Shown here: positions 35,138-43,409 of the stretch, piece after piece
How positions within the stretch are numbered: the first letter of the stretch is position 1
How the letters are laid out: each line of letters starts with the position of its first letter
Origin: Bradyrhizobium archetypum
GTDB lineage: Bacteria; Pseudomonadota; Alphaproteobacteria; Rhizobiales; Xanthobacteraceae
Length of the DNA: 64,000 nucleotides
Assembly: GCF_013114835.1 (NCBI RefSeq)
Contig: NZ_JAAVLW010000008.1
Coordinates: 1-64,000 of the forward strand
Direction of reading: 5' to 3'
The notes under the pieces: generated by a model
Databases searched by the model: none
The model's input: the letters and a program-made list of their open reading frames with translations, nothing else
Told to the model about the DNA's origin: nothing
Position numbers and translations under genes: made by a program

Positions 35138-35383
35138 TTTGCTATGCCTTCGTACTGGAACCGCAATCAGGACGTCTCTATAACGCTTTCGAGCGGCCTG
35201 GGTACCAGCTCGCGGCAAGAAAACCTGGCAAAATAGTCATCCAGCTACGCAAATCCGGCCGGCAACGGCTCCACGGCAAGCACAATCGCGCCCGCCGGCG
35301 TGATTGTGGCCGCCTCCGAAACACAGAAAACGCCTGCGTCGCATCGACGCAAGCGTTCCCTGAGAGCCAAAGCCAGCGCCGAT

Positions 35384-35662
35384 TTACTTCGCGGCGAGCT
35401 TGCCTTTCTGCGCGGCGAGATCGCGATCCATCACGGCGCGGCAGCCCGAGCTCAGATCGGCACGATGCTTGATCATGCAGGCGGTGATCTTCGGAATATT
35501 CGGGATTTCCGAGCTGCAGAGGCGGAACGCGTCGCCGGTGCACATCTGCTGCGCCTCAGAGCTGAAGGCGAAGCTCGCGGTTGAAGAAATGGCGCAGAAC
35601 GAGGCAGCAAACGCCAGCGACAGATTGATCTTGCGAACGGTGGTGGTAGGACGTGCGGTCAT
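35384..35662 (-). CDS. Small secreted cysteine-rich protein, paralogue of the previous gene
   Basis: 92 residues with a signal sequence (INLSLAFAASFCAISSTASF). The mature part repeats the neighbouring gene's Cys layout: QQMCTGDAFRLCSSEIPNIP, then ITACMIKHRADLSSGCRAVM. The shared pattern is C-x(6/7)-C, then TACMIK/LACLKQ, then C-R/Q-x-x. A Shine-Dalgarno AAAGGGAG precedes the ATG. The two genes are in the same direction, 246 bases apart, and look like a tandem duplication with divergence. Function unknown. Confidence 0.78.
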   Translation of the reverse strand: MTARPTTTVRKINLSLAFAASFCAISSTASFAFSSEAQQMCTGDAFRLCSSEIPNIPKITACMIKHRADLSSGCRAVMDRDLAAQKGKLAAK

Positions 35663-35872
35663 TTTTGGCTCCCTTTGGTCCAGCTACATGGACCGGCTGT
35701 TGATAGCGGCCACCATGCGCGGAACCGGGCGCTTCGACTGTGACTGACCTCACTCGGCTATAAGCCCCTCATCATCTACGCCTAACCGGCGCTTGTTCGC
35801 CAGACGTTAAGACATTGTTGGCATTAGTGGCGCATTGCGTGTGTGTCCCCCGAGTATGTGGAAAGAGTAGCG

Positions 35873-36907
35873 ATGCGTAATGCGTTGGGCCTGATGCTGG
35901 CCAGTTTGGTAACGGCGGTTCTCATCACCGGCGTTTGGTTCTGGACTTCCTCGCCGCGCGCCGACGCGGCCCCGCCTCAAACCGTCGCCGCCCGCGCGGC
36001 CGAGCCGCTGCCGGCGCCCGCTGCCGTCAGGCCCGCCCCAAGGGACGACGTCGAGATCACCGCTTCGCTCTCGAAGCCGGCCCCCGCCCCTGCGCCGATC
36101 CCGGCGCCGCAGCCGATGCGCTCGGCCTGCGCCAACGCGGACGCGCTCGGCGTCAGCCGCACGGTGGTGATCGACACCACGGGAGGCCCCGGCTTCGGCT
36201 TCCTGCAATATAAGCAGTTTGATTTCCTGACCGAGAAAGAGGTGGTGCTGACCTTCGACGACGGTCCGTGGCCGACCACGCCTGCGGTGCTGAAGGCGCT
36301 CGCGGACGAATGCACGAAGGCCGTGTTCTTCCCGGTCGGCAAGCACACCACCTATCATCCGGAAATTCTCAAGCAGGTCGCGGCCGCCGGCCACACCATC
36401 GGCTCGCACACCTGGTCGCATGCCCATCTCGACAGCAAGAAGCTGACCGAAGCGCAGGTCAGAGAAGAGATCGAGAAGGGCTTTAGCGCCGTGAAGATGG
36501 CGCTGGGAACGGCGCCCGCGCCGTTCTTCCGTTTCCCGGGGCTCGCGCACACGCAGGGCGCCCTCGGCTATCTTGCCTCGCGCAACATCTCGATGTTTTC
36601 AGTTGATGTCGATTCCAACGACTTCAAATCGTCGGGTCCCGATCAGGTGATCCAGAACGTCATGACCAAGCTCGACAAGCAGGGCAAGGGCGTCATCCTG
36701 ATGCATGACCTGCAGAAGCACACGGCAATAGCCTTGCCGACGCTGCTGCGCCGCCTGAAAGCCGGCGGCTACAAGGTCGTGCAGATGAAGGCCAAGGAGC
36801 AGCTCGAAACTCTGCCCGAATATGACGCGATGCTGGTGAAGGACCAAAAGATGCCGGCGGTCGCCAGCCGCCCGATCAGCAGCGTGGTGCAGACCATTTC
36901 GCAGTAG
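35873..36907 (+). CDS. Membrane-anchored polysaccharide deacetylase (NodB homology)
   Basis: 344 residues from ATG 35873 (GGAAAGAG upstream). An N-terminal transmembrane signal anchor (GLMLASLVTAVLITGVWFWT) and an Ala/Pro-rich linker lead to the carbohydrate esterase 4 domain. NodB motifs are LTFDDGPWPTT (catalytic and metal Asp), GHTIGSHTWSHAHLDS (metal His) and FFRFPG; VILMHD-like GVILMHDLQKHTAIAL closes the site. The enzyme probably deacetylates N-acetylglucosamine units in a periplasmic polymer; a Nod-factor role is not supported because no other nod gene is here. Confidence 0.92.
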   Translation: MRNALGLMLASLVTAVLITGVWFWTSSPRADAAPPQTVAARAAEPLPAPAAVRPAPRDDVEITASLSKPAPAPAPIPAPQPMRSACANADALGVSRTVVIDTTGGPGFGFLQYKQFDFLTEKEVVLTFDDGPWPTTPAVLKALADECTKAVFFPVGKHTTYHPEILKQVAAAGHTIGSHTWSHAHLDSKKLTEAQVREEIEKGFSAVKMALGTAPAPFFRFPGLAHTQGALGYLASRNISMFSVDVDSNDFKSSGPDQVIQNVMTKLDKQGKGVILMHDLQKHTAIALPTLLRRLKAGGYKVVQMKAKEQLETLPEYDAMLVKDQKMPAVASRPISSVVQTISQ

Positions 36908-36944
36908 CAATTGGCCGCGCTTGAGGCGTCGCCTGATCCACACG

Positions 36945-36978
36945 CGTCACGGCCGGGCTTGCGCGCCCGGCCATGACG
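36945..36978. repeat. Short palindrome of the CGTCATGGCCGGGC family
   Basis: CGTCACGGCCGGGC pairs with GCCCGGCCATGACG around a TTGCGC centre. It belongs to the same family as 292-383 and 49621-49653, and lies between convergent genes. Confidence 0.8.
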
Positions 36979-37004
36979 GCGCTGTTGGAATGGATACTTC
37001 CGCC

Positions 37005-37430
37005 TTACCAGTAAATCCCGTGCCGATGCAGCGCATGAATGATGCGCGCTTCGATCCAGTGATGCCTGCGGCGCGGCTTCATGCTCCTGGATATCGATGC
37101 CGTTCTCCGGAAAGCGGGCCTCGCCGGCGCGGCTCTCGAGCGTTCAACGGCGGGCTGCTCAGCCCTCGCCGCCGCCCTGGATGTCTCGGCCTTCGGTGTC
37201 TCAGCCTTAGGTGTTTCCGCCTTGCTTTCGACCTTGGGCTCGATCGCCGGTCGCTCCACATATCGCGGCGCTTCCACGGCCTGCGGCGCTTCTGCCGTTT
37301 TCGGAACATCCATGGTCTTCGCGGCTGGCGCGCGCTGGGTCTCGCTTCCGCCCAGTGAAAGGCTTCTGTCGGCACCTTGCGCGGTGGCGGAAGCCAGAAC
37401 AAATCCTGCGATCAGAATGAATTTGCGCAT
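37005..37430 (-). CDS. Secreted hypothetical protein, Ala/Pro/Glu-rich, basic C-terminus
   Basis: 141 residues with a signal peptide (FILIAGFVLASATAQG) and GGGGAG Shine-Dalgarno. The centre has PKAET-type imperfect repeats (KVESKAETPKAETPKAET) in a low-complexity Ala/Pro/Glu/Arg region. The last 25 residues are basic and aromatic (RRRHHWIEARIIHALHRHGI). No family recognised. The charged, repetitive linker and basic tail suggest an extended envelope peptide. Base composition is like the neighbours. Confidence 0.6.
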   Translation of the reverse strand: MRKFILIAGFVLASATAQGADRSLSLGGSETQRAPAAKTMDVPKTAEAPQAVEAPRYVERPAIEPKVESKAETPKAETPKAETSRAAARAEQPAVERSRAAPARPAFRRTASISRSMKPRRRHHWIEARIIHALHRHGIYW

Positions 37431-37548
37431 GTGAAATCTCCCCTTGTGCTTGAGGGGAAGACTAGGCCGAGCAGGCGGTTTCTTACGTGAGCCAGGTCAC
37501 GCACATGCGATCACCGCGCCGGATCGCGGCTCTGCGGGCGAACGCCAG

Positions 37549-39075
37549 CTAGGACCGGGCCTGATCGGCGCGCCGCAGAATCTCTATTCCGTTGATATTC
37601 TTGACGAGAACGTAAGGCTTCAGCAGCACGGAGAGCTCTGGATCGGCAGCGGCCCAACTCCCCCAGTCGCTGTTCTGGTTGTCGATCACAAGAACGTCGG
37701 GCGGTTGCTTCCTGAAATCGTCGATCAGGCCGGCGCGCTCGCGCGCCACGTAGGTCGCGAGGCGGTCCGCCGTCGCCTGATCGATGGTCCCGTCCCGGAG
37801 CGCCCGACGAACGACTTCCCGAACCCAAAGCGCCTGCTGACGCGAGACCCATGTCCCCCCAAGCTCGCGAACCGTCGGATGACCGATGTCGTTCGCCGCA
37901 CTCAGCATCAGGATCTTCGGCCGCGGGCCTATCAGGGTAATCTCCTCCCGGACGAGCCGCGTATCGATGCTCGTGGCGAACCGGAAGCATCCGTTTGCGA
38001 AAATAAGCGCGACGAGCAACATCGCGCCAGCGCGAAGCGGGCGCGATCCCGCTTGCCCATCGCCGCCGGCCGCGAGCGCCCAACCTGCCGCCAGCAATCC
38101 GAGGGCGACCATCGGATAGGCGTGATACCCCCATCCCTTGGCCTGCATGAAAAACGAGACCGCAAAGCCGAGCGATCCGGCCATCATCACCAGCGTCGCG
38201 GCGTCCGCTTTCTGCCGCCGGCTTTGCAATGCCAGCGTAACCATGATCGCCAGCAGCCATAGCATTGTTGCTGAGGTCGGCAGAATGACGAGGAGCGGCA
38301 AGTTCGCCAGCAGATAGACGTCGCGCGCCAGCGGATAGATGAGCGTAAAATACTCTGGATAGAACGCGACGATGCAGAGCGCGTGGATCACGACCAAGGC
38401 TGCGGCGATCCAGTTCTCCGGCGCGAACAGCACCCGCCAGTCTCGCGCTTGCGCGGCGGCGGACAGAATGCAAAAGCCGGCCGCAAAGACGAAATACGGC
38501 TTGAAGCTCATGGTTGTCGCGGCGCACAGGCCGGCGATCAGGATCGCCCACGGCGCAACCCGCTCGCGATTGGCGCGCAGGATGTAAACCGCAAGCGCCG
38601 GCAGCATGGCCACCAGCGCGAGATGTTCCCGCTGGCCGAAATCATACATCGGCAAAACGGTCAGCAGCACGACCGCCCATATGGCAGCCGCGCCACCGGC
38701 ACGCTCGTGCAACGAGGAGAGACGCAAGGCCCGCCATGTCAGCGCGAGCGATGCCGCGATCAATAGAAAGATCAGCCCATTGGTCACGACCTCGGGCCGC
38801 ACCTGAATCGCGCGTGCAACGACGACGCCGAGCATATAGACCGATCCCGCCATCGGCGGATTGGTCTCGAGGATGTCGACATACAAACGCTGGCCGTCGA
38901 GCATGCGCTCACAGATGGTCAGCCACCAGCTAACATCGACATTGAAGGGCAGAACCCCTCGCAGCATGATCGCCACCAGGAAGACGGCGACGACGGCATG
39001 CAGGGGAGTCACGGTCCAGATGCCCCGGCGGGCGGCCTTGCTCCCGGGAAGACTCAGCCCGACATCGAGCGACAT
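37549..39075 (-). CDS. Polytopic membrane protein, GT-C glycosyltransferase-like
   Basis: 508 residues from ATG 39075; upstream in-frame sequence to 39249 overlaps the tRNA-Thr gene and is unlikely to be translated. About 10-12 transmembrane helices (TPLHAVVAVFLVAIMLRGVL, ALVAMLPALAVYILRA, ATMLWLLAIMVTLALQ and so on). The first periplasmic loop holds VDVSWWLTICERMLDGQRLY and DILETNPPM, an Asp/Glu plus NPP layout seen in lipid-linked sugar transferases of the ArnT/PMT group. A C-terminal soluble part follows (about 110 residues, VLVIDNQNSDWGSW). It may add a sugar from a polyprenyl donor; donor and acceptor unknown. GT-C assignment is by pattern, not certain. Confidence 0.72.
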   Translation of the reverse strand: MSLDVGLSLPGSKAARRGIWTVTPLHAVVAVFLVAIMLRGVLPFNVDVSWWLTICERMLDGQRLYVDILETNPPMAGSVYMLGVVVARAIQVRPEVVTNGLIFLLIAASLALTWRALRLSSLHERAGGAAAIWAVVLLTVLPMYDFGQREHLALVAMLPALAVYILRANRERVAPWAILIAGLCAATTMSFKPYFVFAAGFCILSAAAQARDWRVLFAPENWIAAALVVIHALCIVAFYPEYFTLIYPLARDVYLLANLPLLVILPTSATMLWLLAIMVTLALQSRRQKADAATLVMMAGSLGFAVSFFMQAKGWGYHAYPMVALGLLAAGWALAAGGDGQAGSRPLRAGAMLLVALIFANGCFRFATSIDTRLVREEITLIGPRPKILMLSAANDIGHPTVRELGGTWVSRQQALWVREVVRRALRDGTIDQATADRLATYVARERAGLIDDFRKQPPDVLVIDNQNSDWGSWAAADPELSVLLKPYVLVKNINGIEILRRADQARS

Positions 39076-39213
39076 GCAAAATCCTGCGGTAGAGGGGTTC
39101 AGGCACGCTAGAAGGGGCGAGTTAACAAGAGATTGCAGGCATGCGAGCGTGCTTCTCTTGGTCGCGCAAGCTGAAGGCGCCGATCGAGGAAATGCGAAGC
39201 TGGATAAGCGCGG

Positions 39214-39286
39214 TGCCGCAAACAGGACTCGAACCTGTGACCCCGTCATTACGAATGACGTGCTCTACCAACTGAGCTATTGCGGC
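39214..39286 (-). tRNA. tRNA-Thr, anticodon CGT
   Basis: 73 bases on the reverse strand. Acceptor GCCGCAA / TTGCGGC, D arm GCTCAGTTGGTAGAGC, anticodon stem-loop CGTCATTCGTAATGACG (loop TTCGTAA, CGT at 34-36) and T arm CAGGTTCGAGTCCTG. The base after the discriminator continues CCG, not CCA, so CCA must be added by the nucleotidyltransferase, in contrast to the tRNA-Ala gene at 22531. Confidence 0.95.
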
Positions 39287-39329
39287 GGACCGAAGCGGCG
39301 TTCGGGGTTAAGCCCGCGAACGCCCGCAC

Positions 39330-39358
39330 CTGATATCGGGGACGGCTCCGATTGGCAA
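39330..39358 (-). promoter_or_regulatory. Candidate promoter for tRNA-Thr
   Basis: On the reverse strand TTGCCA (39358-39353) and TATCAG (39335-39330) are separated by 17 bases, giving a start about 35-45 bases before the tRNA. The site lies just beyond the hemY stop. Pattern match only. Confidence 0.4.
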
Positions 39359-39378
39359 GAAAAACGCTTGCCTGAACC

Positions 39379-41154
39379 CTAGCTGCTGCCCCAGCGTGAC
39401 AAAAATCCCCGCCAGCCGCCGGCCTGCGCCTTGGGCGGGCCGATTTGTTCCGCAAATTCGTCCGGCGGGCCGTCCTCGTCGATGCCGGGGTCATCCGGCG
39501 CCCGGACCAGCGGGATGACGGCCGGAATAGGGGCTGGAACGGCCTTCGGAATGTCGCGCCGCGAGCGGAACAAGGGGGCCGGCTGGCTTGGCGCCGCCTC
39601 GGCCGGCTTCGGCGGGGCGGGCGCCACTGCCGGGGCTGGGTCGGAACGGGACGGCTCAGGCGACGCCGGTTCGGCGGCGGCCGGCGCGGAGGTGGCAGCA
39701 GGCGGCGGCGTATTGTCCTGCGCGGCGGGCGGTTCGGGATTGGCCGCGGCGGCGGGCTCGGTGGCCTGCTCGTCCACGGGCTCGGGTGGCGCGATTACAA
39801 CAGCGCGGCGCGGCGTCGCCAGCATGGCCTCCTCGAACGGCGAGGATTCGATCGCTGGCGCCTTGTCGGACGGCAATGCTGCAACCGGCGTCTGCCACTG
39901 GAAGGCGTCGAGCCGCCCGCTGACCGGCGAGACCGGCCGCCATCGGTCTGAGACATAGCCATCCGCGGTCCAGGCCGGATCGTGCAGCGCGCGCACCGCA
40001 CGCAAGGTCCACGCCCGCGCCCGGCCCGAATCGCCATGCTCGGTGCGCTCGAGCTCCGCCATCAGAAGCGCGACGCGCTGCGTCGGCTGGGCGATGAACG
40101 GTGCCAGCGCGTCGCGTGCCTTGGCAAATTCGGAAGCGTCGATCGCAGCACGCGCAATCGCCAGCGCGCCCTCGATATGGCCGGGCGTCTTCGCCGCGAG
40201 CGTCTCGACCCGCACCAGCCGCTGCCGCGCGGAATCCCCTAGCTTCACATGGGCGTAGGCATCCGCCAGGTCAGGATGCGGCTGCGCCAGCCACGCCGTC
40301 TCGACGAGGCGCATCGCTCGCCGCACCTGGTGCGCCTCGCTCTCGAACTTGCTGGCAAGGACCGCGGCCGGCACCAGCGTCGGCGCCAGCTTGACCGCCT
40401 CCATCACGCTCTCGCGCGACAGGTCGCGATCGACCTTTTCCAGTTCAAGCGCGCGCGCGGTGAGCAGCACGCCGCGCTGCCGGCGATAGGTCGCCTTGTC
40501 GATCAACCCGGCCGATTGATTGTTGTCGAGGATTTTCAGCGCGCCGGCCCAGTCGCCCTTGGCACAGCAGAAGCCGAGCACGGCATGCGAGGCCCATGAC
40601 GATGACGGCGACAGCCGCAGTGCTTCCTCGGCGACCATGACGGCGGCGACTGGATCGTCGGCGCGCTGCGCCTCGATGAACAGGCCGCGCAGGCCGAGTA
40701 GCCGCGTATCCTCGCGCTCGGCCATGGCGCGGAAGGCGCGCTGCGCCGCTTCGCGATCACCGTCGAGCTGCGCCGATTGCGCGTGCAGCAATAGCGCCAG
40801 CGGATCGTGCGCCGCATGCTTTCGCGCGGCTTCGGCATGCATCCGGGCGGCGGTGGAATCGCCATGGCCGATCGCGAGCAGCCCCTGCGTGATGGCGTGA
40901 CGGCCGCGGGCCTGGCGCCGTTCGCGGCGGTTGCGCCTGATGCGTTCCGGCGTTCGCCACAGGCCGCGCAGGATCGCCCACAGCATCATCGCCGCGACGA
41001 TGACGATGCCGAGCGCCAGCACAAAGACCGGCAGCGCGGTCTGCACGCGATAGCCGCCCCATGACAGCACGACATCGCCGGTCTGTTCGGCAATCCAGGC
41101 CGCGCCCGCGGCGCCGAGCGCAATCAACAACAGAAACAGAATGATCCGGATCAT
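39379..41154 (-). CDS. hemY: HemY family protein (heme biosynthesis-associated, TPR-containing)
   Basis: 591 residues. The N-terminus has two transmembrane helices (FLLLIALGAAGAAWIAEQTG, LPVFVLALGIVIVAAMMLWA) and the HemY_N pattern. A TPR-like helical region follows, about residues 85-400 (RGLFIEAQRADDPVAAVMVA, RALELEKVDRDLSRESVMEA). The last about 150 residues are a Pro/Ala-rich, largely disordered tail with RSRRDIPK and a basic end, longer than in enterobacteria. Though named HemY for its place in the hem operon, its enzymatic role in heme synthesis is not established; this is not protoporphyrinogen oxidase. Follows the COG4223 protein gene on the same strand, 24 bases apart. Confidence 0.93.
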   Translation of the reverse strand: MIRIILFLLLIALGAAGAAWIAEQTGDVVLSWGGYRVQTALPVFVLALGIVIVAAMMLWAILRGLWRTPERIRRNRRERRQARGRHAITQGLLAIGHGDSTAARMHAEAARKHAAHDPLALLLHAQSAQLDGDREAAQRAFRAMAEREDTRLLGLRGLFIEAQRADDPVAAVMVAEEALRLSPSSSWASHAVLGFCCAKGDWAGALKILDNNQSAGLIDKATYRRQRGVLLTARALELEKVDRDLSRESVMEAVKLAPTLVPAAVLASKFESEAHQVRRAMRLVETAWLAQPHPDLADAYAHVKLGDSARQRLVRVETLAAKTPGHIEGALAIARAAIDASEFAKARDALAPFIAQPTQRVALLMAELERTEHGDSGRARAWTLRAVRALHDPAWTADGYVSDRWRPVSPVSGRLDAFQWQTPVAALPSDKAPAIESSPFEEAMLATPRRAVVIAPPEPVDEQATEPAAAANPEPPAAQDNTPPPAATSAPAAAEPASPEPSRSDPAPAVAPAPPKPAEAAPSQPAPLFRSRRDIPKAVPAPIPAVIPLVRAPDDPGIDEDGPPDEFAEQIGPPKAQAGGWRGFLSRWGSS

Positions 41155-41178
41155 TGAAATCCTTGATTTACGAAATTC

Positions 41179-42411
41179 TCATTCCGCCGGTTTGGCGAGC
41201 ACAGCCATGGCCTCGGCGGCAAATTGACGGGATGCGGCGAGCGCCGCGTCGCGCGCATCGGCCCTGTCGAGCCAGTCTTGCGCTGCGGCGCGGTCTTCCG
41301 GCGGCAACGTCTTCAATTCTCGCCGCGCCTCGTTGAAATCGTTGCGCAGCGCAGCCGCCGTGATCCGCGCCACCACGGCGCCGCGGTCGTTGCCGGCGGT
41401 GTCGGTGCGTTCGATCTTCACCAGCTTTGCCGCGCCCGCCTGCAGGCGATCCACGATGCCGGTTCCGGCGGTGGAAGGGCTCTGCTGGGCCGGCATCAGC
41501 TTCGGCACCAAGGTCAGCAATTCGGTGCTCAGCTTGATGGCGTTCGGCACGCCCTTGTCCGCAAATTGTTCGAGTGGCTTCAGGGCATCGGGATTCGGCG
41601 CCAACGATTTCGCGGTCGCGAGCGCCGTCGGATAGGGATCGCCGATCCGGACCAGCACATCGAGCAGCGCCGCCGCCAGCACCCGGCGCCAGGGCATATC
41701 GGCAGCCGCCTTGGCATCGGCGCTTCTGGTGTCGGCGATCTGGCTGCTTTGTTGCGCGATCTCGGCACTCTGCGCCCGCATCTGGTTCTCGACCTTGGCG
41801 ATGCGCTCGGCAAAGGCGGTCAGATCCGGCGACACTGCGCCGTCCGCGCGCGGCGCCGACCTCGCCTCGTTGATGGCGGATGCCAGCTTCTCGCTTTGCG
41901 CGCGGGCAGTCGCGACCTCGCCGCGCAGCGTGGCAACCGATTTTTCCAGCACCTCAGTGCGCGCGGCCGCAGCAGGATCGGCGACGACTTTGCCCGCCTT
42001 TGCTTCGAGGCTGGCCACGCGCGCGATCAAGCCATCGATGGCAGCGGCATTGAGCTGCGCCGTTTGCGACACCGAGGCGGGCTCAATCGCGGGCCAGCCC
42101 AGCATCCAGCCGACGCCAATCACCAGCGCCGCCGCAACCGCGCCGGAAACCGGCGCGACGATCCAGGGTGAGACCGGCCGCGACGGCGGCTCCGCGGCTG
42201 GCGTTTCCTCAACACGTGGCGTCTCGGCGGCCGCTTCCTCAGCCGCAGCGTTGGCGACCTCAGACGCGGGCTGCACGAGTGGCTCAGATGACGCCTCGGC
42301 CGTGCGCTTCGTCTCACTCGATACCGCTTCGAGGTCGATGGTCGGTGGCTCGCGCGTCGGCCGGCCCGTTTCGGGCAGCGATCCAGTGTTTTCGGGCCTG
42401 TTCTCGACCAT
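41179..42411 (-). CDS. COG4223/mitofilin-like membrane protein in the hemD-hemY operon
   Basis: 410 residues from ATG 42411 (AAGGGAAC upstream; a GTG three bases before is also possible). An acidic, Ala/Glu-rich N-terminal part is followed by one transmembrane helix (PWIVAPVSGAVAAALVIGVG) at about residues 82-105, a coiled-coil stretch (MRAQSAEIAQQSSQIADTRS, EVLEKSVATLRGEVATARAQ) and a helical C-terminal domain (AGNDRGAVVARITAAALRND). This layout matches the alphaproteobacterial mitofilin-related family, proposed ancestor of MICOS. It lies between hemD and hemY, which is the usual alphaproteobacterial order. Likely role in inner membrane organisation, inferred from the family. Confidence 0.85.
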   Translation of the reverse strand: MVENRPENTGSLPETGRPTREPPTIDLEAVSSETKRTAEASSEPLVQPASEVANAAAEEAAAETPRVEETPAAEPPSRPVSPWIVAPVSGAVAAALVIGVGWMLGWPAIEPASVSQTAQLNAAAIDGLIARVASLEAKAGKVVADPAAAARTEVLEKSVATLRGEVATARAQSEKLASAINEARSAPRADGAVSPDLTAFAERIAKVENQMRAQSAEIAQQSSQIADTRSADAKAAADMPWRRVLAAALLDVLVRIGDPYPTALATAKSLAPNPDALKPLEQFADKGVPNAIKLSTELLTLVPKLMPAQQSPSTAGTGIVDRLQAGAAKLVKIERTDTAGNDRGAVVARITAAALRNDFNEARRELKTLPPEDRAAAQDWLDRADARDAALAASRQFAAEAMAVLAKPAE

Positions 42412-42469
42412 CACAGCGGTTCCCTTTGATTGTTACATGCCGGAACTTAGCAGAATCTGGACGTCTTAG

Positions 42470-42518
42470 AGCATGATCCGGCGATGGCGGCACCGGTTTT
42501 CCGATCAGACCATGGTCA
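42470..42518. repeat. GAGCATGATC-type repeat between hemD and the mitofilin-like gene
   Basis: GAGCATGATCCGGCGATGGC is followed by ACCGGTTTTCCGATCAGACC and GGTCAGACT, the degraded arms of the hairpin family seen at 13029 and 57338. It lies in the 117-base gap between the two genes. Confidence 0.55.
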
Positions 42519-42528
42519 GACTTAAAGA

Positions 42529-43278
42529 TTAGAGTCCGGGCCGGGGTTGCAACGCCCGTTCCAGCGCCTCGAACAGAGCCTCTTCCTCCGGAGATGCCGC
42601 CGCCGTGACCTGACTCGCGCCGGCGTCCCGCAATACCGTGGCGACGCCGGCCGAAATGCAGCATTGTGGCAGCGCCAGCGCCGAGACTTCGACGCCACCG
42701 GACCGCGCCGCCTCCAGAAATGCACGCGCACTGCGCCGCGAGTAATGCAGCACAGCCTCGATCTCATGCGCCACGAAAGCGTCACATATTTCGCGTGGCA
42801 GGCTGGGCACAGGCACCATGCGGTAAGTGGTCTGCGTCACCACGGCAAAGCCCTTCTCGCCGATTTCGCCGGCAAGATCGCGCGCGAGATCGGCGCCTGC
42901 AAGGTACAGTAGCGGAGCGGTCTTCTTCAGTTGCTTTGATTTCGCGCTGGCCAGCACTAGATCGCGCAACGCGCCGGCATCACCCTTGGACACGATCACG
43001 TCGCCAAACCCGGCATCGCGGGCTGCGGCCGCGGTATTTTCACCGACCGCAAGCAAGGGCAGCTTAAGGAGCCGGCTGCCGGCAAGGTGGGGCGCGACCG
43101 CACGCAGCGCGTTGGCGCTGGTGACCATGACGGCGCCGTAGGTTGCGTCTACATCGTCCTGGAACGGCACAGCCTCGAACCGCAGCATCGGCGCGCGCAG
43201 GACCTCGAATCCCCGCGCGCGGAGGGCCTCGGCCGTGGCCTCGTCGTCCGGGCTTGGTCGCGTCACGAGAACGGCCAT
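42529..43278 (-). CDS. hemD: Uroporphyrinogen-III synthase
   Basis: 249 residues. Catalyses ring closure and D-ring inversion of hydroxymethylbilane to uroporphyrinogen III, the branch point to heme and cobalamin. The family is weakly conserved; recognisable parts are VLVTRPSPDDEATAEALRAR at the N-terminus, DATYGAVMVTSANALRAVAP in the middle and VLHYSRRSARAFLEAARSGG. The C-terminal AAASPEEEALFEALER is typical. It heads a minus-strand operon with the mitofilin-like gene and hemY. Divergent from tsaD, whose start is about 130 bases away. Confidence 0.95.
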   Translation of the reverse strand: MAVLVTRPSPDDEATAEALRARGFEVLRAPMLRFEAVPFQDDVDATYGAVMVTSANALRAVAPHLAGSRLLKLPLLAVGENTAAAARDAGFGDVIVSKGDAGALRDLVLASAKSKQLKKTAPLLYLAGADLARDLAGEIGEKGFAVVTQTTYRMVPVPSLPREICDAFVAHEIEAVLHYSRRSARAFLEAARSGGVEVSALALPQCCISAGVATVLRDAGASQVTAAASPEEEALFEALERALQPRPGL

Positions 43279-43409
43279 ATTTCAGATCTCCGCCGAAACG
43301 CTTTCGCCACACCCGGCGATTGCACCTTGCGACCTCGTAGTGCTACCCGGTTACGGAAGCGTTGTTTTTGGCGATAGCGCAAGGGCTGAAATTGGACAAC
43401 GACAAGCCG

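Noticed and set aside
35873..36907. Nodulation gene nodB
   Set aside because: The NodB homology domain is shared by many polysaccharide deacetylases; no nodA, nodC or nod box is seen.
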